Shown in pieces: positions 12,111 to 22,241 of a stretch of DNA of 64,000 nucleotides; the stretch's first letter is position 1, and every line of letters begins with the position of its first letter. The position numbers and the translations under genes were made by a program. The DNA is from Udeniomyces pyricola (taxonomy: Eukaryota > Basidiomycota > Tremellomycetes > Cystofilobasidiales > Mrakiaceae), in the NCBI GenBank assembly GCA_039545295.1, contig BCIK01000008.1, positions 574,487 to 638,486 of the forward strand, given 5' to 3'. The notes beneath the pieces were generated by a model. That model had not been told where the DNA came from. It worked only from the letters and a program-made list of their open reading frames with translations, and ran no database searches.

Positions 12111-14036
12111 TCATGCAATTGTTCCCCCATCGTCTCGTTTCTTCGCGTCCTCCCGGTCGCGGAACAGCAAGAGCAAACCCTCGTACACGCTCCACGCAAT
12201 TGCCGAGCTCGCTCCCTTCCGCACTATACGCAACGACACACCGGAGAAGAAGCCATGGAAACCGTTGTCCTAAGGAAAGCAAACCAGACCGTGCGTCACG
12301 TCGGAAATCGGACCAAGTCAGCTTCCCTGATTTATTCGCCAGAAATATATATAATGAGGCAGATGTGTCCTATAATGTCGAAACGATCAGGAGGTGACTT
12401 ACGCGCAGTATCGATCGTGCTGAAATGAGGAAAGATGAATGCTTCTCTGGAAGAACTTGCATCTTGGTCTGATGCGATACAAGACGAATGAACACGAGAG
12501 GGCGCGTCGTCAGCTGCTTCGCCTTCAGATAAGGCAACGGTCCAGCTGATGAACGTACTTTGATACAATCTGCAGGAGCGGTCGCAAGGGTTGCAAGGGT
12601 GGCTGCGGTCAAACCTGTAGAGAACAAGCAGATACCGGAGGGCAAGAGAGCCGAGGGGGAGGGGGGAGAAAAAAAGAAGACATAGAAAGGAATGACAAGG
12701 CTCGTCGCGTCAGACGGACGCGATCATTTTCTGGGACGCGCGTCCCTGTCGAAGCTCGCGCTTCGTGCCAAATCGACCAGTCCCAGCACTCACCGGCGCC
12801 CGAATGTATCAGAGTTGACGGGATTTGCCAATCAAGCCGAGTCGCAATGATATCGGCTGTGCGTGGAGTTGGAGGAATAGTTTCAGGGGCAAAATGAATT
12901 CCAAGGATGAGCCGAAGCTAGCGTGACACGCGTCGTGCAGCCAGTTCACAATAATTTCATGGCGGGACGGACTCACCGGCAACGTGTTTCATTTCCTCGT
13001 AGAAGAGGACGTATAGCCCTGCATAGGGAGCGTCTCTGATGGCCGTCGCAGTAAATCCTTGGAAGAGACCTCGAATTCCCGACTCGGCCAGTATCGAACG
13101 CGAGGCCTGGAACATAGACGTGTAAGAATACAGGTTGCTCTGCACGAACAAACACAACCGATGACGTCAGAGTGTCAGCTCTTAACTCGAGAACCTAGAG
13201 ACTTGTATCGTGGAAACAATGTGGAAGGACCGGAACTGCTCGCTCGTGATACTGACCTCGTACCGAGCCTTGAGAACAGTGACGGGATTCATGATGAAGC
13301 CAATGGCTGTCCTCGCCGATGCGCCCGCTATCAGATTGCCCTGTCGGTTGAGTTTGTGAAGAGTGGATGAAGACTGTTTCGAATCGCTGTCTGTAGAATT
13401 GGGTGAGGACGAGGGCAGCGACAGGGTCTTGAGGGAAAAGTAGTGGGTTTGGGACAGCAGATAGCGACATTCCGACAGGGTGTAGAAGTAGAGGGCTACA
13501 CCAGGCACATTACTAGGGAGATGACGAGATGCAGAGCCGTCAGCTAAATTGATATACGTTCATACGTCCGCGGATAGGGCTAGATGTATATGCGCGATGC
13601 ACGGATAGGCCAGCCGAGTGGGATGACAAACTGACCGAACGACAGTCGGAGCGGTACCCCTCCAGAGTCCAAGGATACCTCGATCGCGGACAACGTCTTT
13701 TGTTATGGCCCAAGTCTTTCTATGTCAGTAAGAATCACGAGACAAGTCAATGATGGATATGCCGAACCAACCGAACCGATCCGTCAGCCTGGCTCATGAC
13801 GTGGACACCCGGCATGGGAAGAAGGCTACATCCGAGGAGAAAGGCTAGGCGAGTGGTAGGGCTGACCTCGAATTGTCCCCCTGTTGCTGGATACGTGTTT
13901 TGAGGAGGTCTAGCGGTTGGAGAGCTATACTCGAGGCCAGACCAGAGGCAGCACCCGAGACGAGGTGATCGCGGGCTTTTGAATCTCGGGGAAGAAGCGT
14001 CGGCAACGCCGGTAGGGGAAGAGCGGCGATCGCCAT
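12111..14036 (-). CDS. HEM25: Mitochondrial glycine carrier, SLC25A38/Hem25 family
   Basis: Exons in transcript order: 13867-14036, 13636-13719, 13257-13512, 12977-13139, 12794-12856, 12559-12614, 12403-12468 and 12111-12269, giving 338 residues. The three carrier repeats show [16 protein letters not shown] and PADCIKTK at the expected positions, with [20 protein letters not shown] and [19 protein letters not shown] as matching second-half motifs. The atypical second signature together with RYES is characteristic of Hem25/SLC25A38, which brings glycine into the mitochondrial matrix for 5-aminolevulinate synthesis at the start of haem production. A poorly conserved Ser-rich insertion follows the Leu-rich helix in exon three. 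The fifth exon was placed by phase, using acceptor CACAG before 12856, and it inserts a short hydrophilic stretch before IPSTLIHSG. The frame is consistent throughout. Confidence 0.92.
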
Positions 14037-16360
14037 GGATCGGGATAGGTTGCGAGAGTGGATTGACTTGAGGAGGGTGCACAGATTGATGATAGGCGAT
14101 GGACGATGAGTGTTGAGGTCAGAGTGCTAAGGTTGTGATGATGGGTGAGGTGGAGATATACGAAGAATGGTGGAAGCTGAAGAGGAGCAAGAAGGTGGTC
14201 GATTGGTAGGAGTCCATGATCCAAATGTCGAGAGAAAGCGAAGCAACGATCAGCTCCCACCGCATTATCAGCTGATTCTGTTAAGCGCTAAGCGATTCTG
14301 TCGAGCTATGCAACATGCAAGCCATGGAGTCGTCGACATGCATGCCCATGCATCGCATGGATACCGCTTCTCATCTATATACAACCAGACCTATCTCTCA
14401 AAGGTGCCAGAAGTCGGGCGAGCCGCAAGCAAGGCAAGCATCATGAGAGTACGTTGGATGTCAAAACCGATGGCATGTCCACAGCTAAAGAACTTCGGAC
14501 CAGTCAAGTGCTTCTACACTGCCATGAAGCCTGAAGCATCCATTACGTTGTATCACGTCGCGCGTCAACTCAAATTACATCCGGCTATCGCATGCATTGC
14601 AGCCCACGCCGCAAAGTGAGCCAGAACAATAGGCCCTATAGCTGTCCATGGAGCAACAGATGGCAGACATAGCGTCTGGAAAGGCAGGTGTCTGGGTGGA
14701 CGCTCGACAATCGTATTGAAATCAATCTGTATACGCACGCGACGAATACATGCGCCTGGCAGCTGGCCAGACCGGAAGGGTGATCAATCTGCAAGCGCCT
14801 CAGGATCAGCTGAGCTCAACTCCTGGGGCCCGAGGGCGTGGGGAATCTAACAAATCGAAGGATTCACGCCGATGGACACAGGTGGATTACGAAAGGCAGC
14901 AACGACTTCCGCAAAGCCTCGAACAACCGAGCGAAAAACGCTAGCTATCCAAGACGATACGGAAAGGACTTCGAGATGAGGGATTGAGGTGGAGAGGAGG
15001 GAAGGGTGCAATAGGGATGTTGCAGAAAATTTCGACTATCACTTGGCCGTGCGATGCCCCGAAGGACATCTAGGCAGCAACATTCCTAGCTCTGCAGTAT
15101 GCCACGACAGCGGTTTGGTCTACTACTCGATTTGGAACGTAGGGCCCCATTGTGTGGGGTACCTTGTGTAGCAGAAATCTGTAGATGCTTTTTGATGGAA
15201 GAAGAGGGAAAGGGATCCGCTCGAAACCAGGCTTTTTATACTCGCGGCGGGAGCCAGACGGCGGTCACGAACTACCCATCCAAGGAAAGGCAGGCATTCT
15301 TTTTAGTTCTCCATCTCGTGCGTGTGACATGAGTCGACCCGTATGGTTCCTTCACTCAAGCGGATAAAGTCGGCGCTGATCATATAATATACGAGCTACA
15401 GTCCCTCTCCAGTCTGTGTAAGCGGCACATAAAATAAGTATGATGAGAAAAGGGGGAGAGATGACCAAAAGTTGAGCGCTCGAGAGTTGGGACTTGGGGA
15501 CGAGATCGAGAGGGGCGAGCGGGCGAACCGCTGGCTGGCGCGATTGGAAGACTCGACACTCGCAAAAGTTCTCAGTGCAGCAAGCGCTTCGTCCTCCACC
15601 AACCTCAAGTCGATTAAAAGGTGAGACTCCGTTCCTCTTACTCGGGCGCCAGACGGAGTCGCCAGCCTATAGTGGCTACTCCTGCCTGGGGTCTATCATA
15701 CTATGGTGTCATTGCTAGCATGAAACGACTGGAATGCTCACTCATCATCCCAAATTTTGATCTTTCCCCCCTCTCCTCGTTGTCGCTCCTCTCTTTCTTG
15801 CAGGTGAGAACTCGATCCTGTCCCTCTTCCATTCTCTCCCCTCCTCTCAACGCCCCGCACCCTTCGATACGACACATCCTTCTTGCATGGGCGGTTGCCA
15901 TGGACGAGACATGCTTTATCCTGCTCGAACGTTTAACGCGACCGTAGTTGCAATACCGAGAGGCACAGAAAGGGAGAAGCGGCAGGGGAAAGGGACTAGG
16001 GGCGCTGGTGCAGAACAGGCAGGGAGGGCGAGAAATGAGCAGGACACAGGCCAACGGCAGGCCCACATGTGTGGCCGATGAGCTCGTCCTGCACATGCTA
16101 CATGCTGCCCATACATGTTGATCTGTCGCCGGTATTATCAGCACCCAACCAACCAGTGTAGCCATACGCCATCCCTCGACCTCATACTCGCCACATACGC
16201 CGCAAAACCCAACCCCTCCTTGGACACGCCTCTCGCCTCTGCAACCAACGCCAAATCCCCCCAGGCTCTTTGCTCTCTTCGAACTCCTGACTGACTTTTC
16301 GCTCGCGTCCTCCTTCTCTCTCCCATCCCTCACCTCCGCCGATCTTTTCTTTCATCAGCC
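14037..16360. other. 2.3 kb gene-free region upstream of the uL2 gene
   Basis: This is the longest spacer in the window. It lies between the divergent carrier and uL2 starts, so it must hold both promoters. Open frames (for example 14167-14619 and 15396-15608) have no domain, no splice context and no coding bias. No tRNA-like A/B box pair was found on either strand. The last 300 bp (about 16060-16360) become pyrimidine-rich, consistent with the uL2 leader. An unannotated non-coding RNA cannot be excluded. Confidence 0.4.
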
Positions 16361-17675
16361 ATGGGTGTACGTTATCCTTCTTTTCGCCTGTCATGTATAA
16401 TCCTTCTTTTCCATCAGTCGGCTCATACGGACCCTTGCTTGTATCGCCTTGTCTTTGCACTTCCATAGCGAGTCATCAGAAATCAGAGGAAGTCGGGTGG
16501 TATCTTCAAGTCCCACACCCACAACCGAAAGGAGCCCGCCCGTCTGCGAGCTCTTGACTTCGCCGAGCGAAACGGTTACGTCCGAGGTATCGTCAAGGAC
16601 ATCATCCACGACACTGGACGGTGCGTTTTGAGCTCAACACTTTTCACATGCTGTTTGGCTGCTCGTTTTGCTTGAGGGACTGTTGCTGATTTAGCTGTTC
16701 TCTTCGTCCCCGCCTAATCCTCTGGTCTATCCCTCCCCGTCTCCGCCTGCTCCTCTCTCTACTGCCTATCCGTACTTCATCTCGACTCTCCTGCATGCTC
16801 GCTCATTCTGTTCCACCCTCGCTCCACACGATCTGGCCCACCTTGTTCGCCTTGGTTTCTGCAACCACAGAGGTGCCCCCCTCGCCCAGGTTGTCTTCCG
16901 AGACCCCTACCGATACAAGCTCCGAAAGGAGACCTTCATCGCCACCGAGGGAATGACCACTGGATCGTTCGTCTACTGCGGCAAGAAGGCCTCGCTCGCC
17001 ATCGGAAACGTCCTTCCCCTCTCCCAGTGCCCCGAGGGTACCATCGTCTGCAACGTCGAGGAGCGAGTTGGTGACCGAGGAGCCGTTGCCCGAACCTCGG
17101 GTAACTACGCCACCGTCATCGGCCACTCCGCCGACGAGAACAAGACCCGACTTAGGTTGCCCTCCGGTGCCAAGAAGACCGTCTCCGGATCTGCCCGAGC
17201 CACCATCGGTATTGTCGCTGGTGGAGGTCGAGTCGACAAGCCCTTGCTCAAGGCCGGACGAGCTTACCACAAGGTTCGTTGCTCTCCTTCTCGCCCCGTT
17301 CTTCATTCATTGCTGCTTCTTCTGGTTCTGAGAGATTGAGATCGCTGACATCTGTTCACTTCTTGCACACCTTTCCCACTCTAGTTCAAGGCGAAGAGGA
17401 ACTCGTGGCCCCGAACTCGAGGTGTTGCCATGAACCCCGTTGACCACCCTCACGGAGGAGGTAACCACCAGCATATCGGAAAGGCCTCGACCATTGCCCG
17501 AAACGCCGTCGCCGGTCAGAAGGCTGGTCTCATTGCTGCCCGACGAACTGGTCTCATCCGAGGTATGTTCATCGCCTTTATTTTGGTCGACTTGTTTTCC
17601 CTCGTGGTATCCAGATGCCGATATCTGACCGTGAATTGTTTGCTTGTTTGTGTAGGTACTACCAAGGTCGAGTAA
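16361..17675 (+). CDS. RPL2: 60S ribosomal protein uL2 (L2/L8)
   Basis: Exons 16361-16366, 16469-16620, 16871-17273, 17385-17562 and 17656-17675 give 252 residues, the usual length. The first coding exon is just ATG GGT, followed by donor GTACGT; the second starts [11 protein letters not shown]. The catalytic-centre-proximal motif [17 protein letters not shown] is intact. uL2 contacts the peptidyl-transferase region of the large subunit. Codon use is strongly biased (CGA for Arg, GTC, GCC, AAG), as expected for a highly expressed gene in this genome. The introns (102, 250, 111 and 93 nt) showed no clear C/D snoRNA box pairs when read by eye. Confidence 0.98.
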
Positions 17676-18217
17676 AGTTCGTTGCGGTACTTGCAATGGA
17701 TGGAATGGACAAGAGGGAGGAGGGTTTTCCACACGAGTTCATGCCTCATTATCTGCATGTTCTTCTTCCTCGATTGTTGATTTTTCTTGAGAGAGTTGTT
17801 GACCTCGTGAAAGGATGAAGAATAAGTTGGGTTGGATCAGTAGCCTCTTGAGACACCGGACAGTACAAACAGGTTGTTTTCAGTCGGTCAGACAAATGTG
17901 CGCATGAATAATGAGCGGGGTGGGCACGGTATCGTCAGGTGGATCGAGGATGACTACTATGCAGTAATAAAAGCTGGCGGCCGGCCTGGAGCACTGGAGC
18001 GTCGAGCTTTGGTCGAGCAAACGGGGCCGGCACGTGAAGGTGAGATAGCCGGATTAACGTACGTTGACGTTAGGCGAGGCCGGCTAAAGGTAAGCTACAT
18101 TTCCCGCTTTCGACTAATCGATCCGATTCAGCGTCGACCCTCGCTTTTAGCTTTTTCTCGCTAACCTACATCCACAATCACCTACTGTTACATTCAGCTT
18201 CCAGCTATCTCTTCCTC
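17676..18217. promoter_or_regulatory. uL2 3' flank and promoter of the acyl-CoA dehydrogenase gene
   Basis: A 542-bp spacer between same-strand genes. A palindromic CACGTG E-box lies at 18031-18036, about 180 bp before the dehydrogenase ATG, a sequence bound by bHLH factors in fungi. Whether it is functional is not known. Nothing else was recognised. Confidence 0.35.
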
Positions 18218-21081
18218 ATGACTCGCTCCATCCTCTCCGCTACTCCGCTCCGTCGAGCCATCGCACCCAAGATCCCCCTTTCGACCCCCATCGCATCCAG
18301 ATCGCGATCTATCCACCTAGCCTCTCCCGCTAGTCGGCCCGCCTTTGTCCCCACCCTTCGTCGAACCTATGCTGAGGGCGACTCGCTCTCTCGTCCGGCC
18401 ATCTCCCATCCCTCGGGACCGAGCAGCCTTTTCAACTTTAGTGACGAAGAGCAGATGCTCAGGGAGTCTGGTCAGTACAGTCTCAACCGACGTGTTGACA
18501 TCATCGCCCCTTGCGTCCATTCCGATCGGGCAGACTCGGAGGGCAGACGTAAGGGGAATCCAAGGGAAGTCAACCTCAGTCTAACCCACCCCTTCCAAAT
18601 GACTTTATACCTCCTGTGTAACAGTCAAAAACTTTGCTGAAACCGTCGTCGCGCCCAAAGTCAGGGAGATGGACGAGAACGAATCTATGGACAAGAGCAT
18701 CATCACGGGGCTCTTTGAACAGGGTGTGAGCTCCCCGTGGACTTGTTATCGAGCTCAATTCTATCGTACCCATGCCGATAGCTGACTCGTGTGTTGCTTC
18801 ATCTAGCTCATGGGAATCGAGACTTCGGCCGATCATGGTGGCGCGGAATGTAGCTTTGTCTCTGCCATCATTGCTATCGAGGGTTCGTCTTGGTGCCCCT
18901 TTGCATTACTTTCTTGCCGTATTCAAATGTTCCTCAAAACCCTACAAGAGATATCCTTTCGAGCACTACTGACAACCTCCTCGATACAACCGGACTAAAC
19001 AGAACTCGCCAAAGTGGACCCTTCTGTCTCGGTCCTCTGTGATGTCCACAATACGCTTGTACGCATGTTCTCCTGAGCTCGTTTGGCTTGGCGCAGTAGC
19101 GTGCAGCATGACACGTTGTCATTAAACAATTCCACCTGTACTCTTCGTTCAACCTTCAGGTCAACACGATCTTCCGAAACTATGCCAATAAAGATATCCA
19201 GGACCGCTATCTTCCTCAGCTCTCTGAATTCAAGGTGGGAGTCACCTGTGAAAGGCGTCTTCTTTTATCATACATGCTATCGTCAAGCAATCAGTCGTTG
19301 ATCAATTGATCCCTTTTCAACATCAGCTCGGTTGCTTTGCTCTCTCTGAGCCATCCTCGGGATCCGACGCTTTCGCGCTGCGCACAACCGCTAAAAAGGA
19401 TGGCGACAACTATATTCTCAACGGATCCAAGATGTTCGTTACCTGCTTTGCCCCTTCTTTGCTGCCTTGGCCCTTTCGTCTATATGTATTCCGAGCTGAT
19501 TTTGAACTCTTCCTCGATGACTGCTTTTCTTCGCAGGTGGATCACCAACTCTTATGAGGCTGAAATCTTCCTCGTCTTTGCGACGGTCGATCCCTCGCTC
19601 GGGTACAAGGGTATCACTTGCTTCGTCCTCGACAAGTCGATGGGCGTCAAGATAGCCAAAAAGGAACAGAAGCTTGGCATCCGAGCTAGTAGCACGTGTA
19701 CGCTGGACTTTGACGATGTCGCTGTCCCGGCCGCCAACATCATTGGCGACGTTGGCAAAGGATACAAGGTGGGTTTTTTTCTTCTTCTTTTTTGCCAATC
19801 ATTAGACATGCAGCTTGCCCATTGGTTGTGCGAGGATGTACTAACGGATGTGTGTGTGTGGGTTTTTTTTTTTTTTTTTTGCTGTACTGGGGTTACCATA
19901 GATCGCTATCGAGATTCTTAACGAAGTGGGTTTAAACCTCTGTTTATGATATTTAGATTGAGAACGTGACATGCGTGCTGACCTATGACCCTTCACTCTT
20001 TCCTCTACTTCCTTCTCAGGGGTCAGTCAATTTTCGTCCATGATGCATACCCAGTACGATCCTTTCACTAATCCTAGATTCTTCTTCATGTGGCCGACGC
20101 GTTTCACAATCCAGTCGGATCGGTATTGCGGCGCAGATGGTTGGGCTCGCCCAGGGAGCCTTTGACAAGAGCGTTGCATACACGTACCAGCGCAAGCAGT
20201 TTGGCAAGCCCGTTGGCGAGTTCCAAGGAATGGCGTTCCAGTTCGCAGAGGTGCGTCGCTGGCTTGGGAATTATGTATGCCTTGTGAGCGATGATGAGGG
20301 ATTGTCATGGCCGCTGACATGACCCGATGGCTGTGTACTGTCGGTCCCCCTCTGTTTTGGATCTCCTGTACTGCAGGTTGCGACTGAGATTGAGGCTGCT
20401 CGACTCCTGACATACAACGCTGCTAGACTGAAGGAGGAAGGCAAGGTTCGTATCTCTCATCGTCTCCCCAACTTCACCATGCTCTGTCCGGAGATCTCGC
20501 GTTCCTCTCGCTTGGTCCACGCGATAGATTTTGATTGTTGTACTCTTTTTTTGCCGCCAACCTTGACAGAGCTTCACCAAGGAGGCCGCTATGGCAAAAT
20601 ACTACTCATCCGTGGTCGCTCAGAAGGCGGCAGGTTCTGCCGTGAGTGCTTTTGTTGTCTCGACCCTCATCTTCCCTTTCCCCATCGCGCTCTCTCTCTC
20701 TCTCTCTTGCTTTGACAAAGATGACTTGACTGTTAGAGAGACTAACACGTTCTTGAAACGATGAAATCGCATAGATCGAATGGATGGGCGGCCTTGGATT
20801 CACTCGCGAGACGGGAGTCGAGAAGTATTGGCGGTACGTGGCCTTTCTTTCTCTCCCCCCCCCCCCTTTTCTTTTCTTCCAAAGATACTCTCTAGATATG
20901 CTGCAGAATCTGACAGACCAACGTCGCGTTTGGATTCGTTTTTTCCTTTCCTCTCTTGTCTGATTCCCATTGACTCCTCTTTTACAGTGATTCCAAGATT
21001 GGACAGATCTACGAAGGCACGACCAACATCCAGCTCAACACGATTGCCAAGTTCATCCAGAAGCAGCATGGCGGACTCTGA
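18218..21081 (+). CDS. Mitochondrial short/branched-chain acyl-CoA dehydrogenase (ACADSB-like)
   Basis: Fourteen exons: 18218-18470, 18625-18725, 18807-18882, 19003-19058, 19160-19234, 19327-19433, 19537-19768, 19902-19925, 20020-20021, 20115-20250, 20377-20445, 20570-20641, 20775-20833 and 20988-21081, giving 451 residues. The first 60 or so residues are Arg/Ser-rich and lack acidic residues, as in a matrix-targeting presequence. Family motifs include [80 protein letters not shown] and [15 protein letters not shown], the last holding the predicted catalytic-base Glu. The pattern is closest to human ACADSB, which oxidises 2-methylbutyryl-CoA from isoleucine breakdown and passes electrons to ETF. 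The ninth exon is only GG: without it Gly in NEGRIG is lost and the frame breaks. Confidence 0.94.
20020..20021 (+). other. 2-nt internal microexon (GG)
   Basis: The intron before it (19926-20019, donor GTGGGT, acceptor TCTCAG) and the one after it (20022-20114, donor GTCAGT, acceptor TCCAG) are both of normal size. Joining GAA + GG + TCGG restores Glu-Gly-Arg in the conserved [11 protein letters not shown]. Removing 19926-20114 as one intron shifts the frame. No alternative GT/AG pair that restores the frame was found by eye. Confidence 0.75.
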
Positions 21082-21917
21082 GGAAAAAAGAAAAAGAAAA
21101 AAGAGTTTGGCTTGTTTGTCGTTATTATGGCTTTGCCGATGAGCGATTTTATATCTAGCCGGATGGCTCTTTTTCTCTCTGATCGCCCTTCCTTCTCTGT
21201 TCGATTGCGCCGTTGTGATTTTTTTTTTTTGGAGATCCGACTTGGCTTTTCCTCGTTCGTTCCAAGATATGTAGCTGCATGGTTCCCTCGTCTTCGTCTT
21301 CGCAGTGGTAGTAGTAGTGCATAGTTTTAGTGGTTCATGTTACAACATGATATCGCCTTCTCTGCTTTTCTTCCCCCATCATCCCCATTTATATCCCCCC
21401 GTTCATCTCTCCTTGATCCTTCTTTGACGTATCTCTTCCTCTTCTTCTCTCCTTCCTTTTCTTCTTCTTCTTCTTTGTCTTTTTTGTTTCGTTCCTGTAA
21501 CCTCTATTCTGCTTGTGATTTCTCCCTCTTTTCGTTGTAGACAATCATGCTCCCCCCCCCCAAACACACACAAATGCTGTTTTGTTTCTGTCATCGAACA
21601 CTCGCTGACACGGGTATGGGTGGTGATCCATGATGACTGAGACATATCGATGATCAAGAGTATGATCACGGCGTGATTTGGAAGGACACCCTAGCTAGCT
21701 AAATAGGGCGCGGCCACAGAAGAACGCATATGCGCATATATATATATATCTATATCAGGAGAAATACATCGAATCTGCAGGGGCTGTAAGCTGGTGGGTG
21801 AAGTGATAGGATTTGTTTCTCGTTGGCCCCCGCCCGGCCCCTGCTGAGCGTGAGCTGTGGACATTTTTTTCGGCCACTCTTTACGAATATTTTACCTGAA
21901 AAAAACGAACCAAGCCA

Positions 21918-21966
<49 letters not shown>

Positions 21967-22241
21967 TTTGCAAAAATTCCTTTGGGAACATTGAGAGAAA
22001 GAAAGCAAAAAAAAGCACATATGATATCATCCTCCGATGGCTCTTCCATTTTCCTTCGTGTCTGCTCTTGAGGGGGAAACCCCAAGGGAGGGGAGGGAGG
22101 GGAAGGGGGGGGGGAGTTGTAATCACGGCCAACTGTTCCTACGATCATTTCGAGACCGCCAACGCGATCGTCAACGTCAAGCGTACGTCTCCTCCCCCCC
22201 CTTCCCCCTTCCCCTCTCTCACCCCTCCCCCTTGGTACTAG
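21082..22241. other. Convergent intergenic region with microsatellite
   Basis: 3' flanks of two convergent genes. It is T/C-rich at 21350-21540. It includes an (ATT)n run at about 21919-21967, a short AT-dinucleotide run near 21735-21750, and C/G runs near 21551 and 22107. No coding potential was seen. Confidence 0.5.
21919..21967. repeat. (ATT)n microsatellite, about 16 copies
   Basis: An uninterrupted TTA/ATT trinucleotide tract that can be read directly. It lies in non-coding DNA between convergent genes and is a likely polymorphic marker. Confidence 0.9.

Noticed and set aside
14167..14619. 150-codon open frame between carrier and uL2 genes
   Set aside because: No domain, no codon bias, no splice partners; consistent with a random frame in a promoter region.
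16621..16870. Intronic snoRNA candidate in the uL2 gene
   Set aside because: No convincing C box (RTGATGA) with a paired D box (CTGA) and terminal stem was found in the intron.
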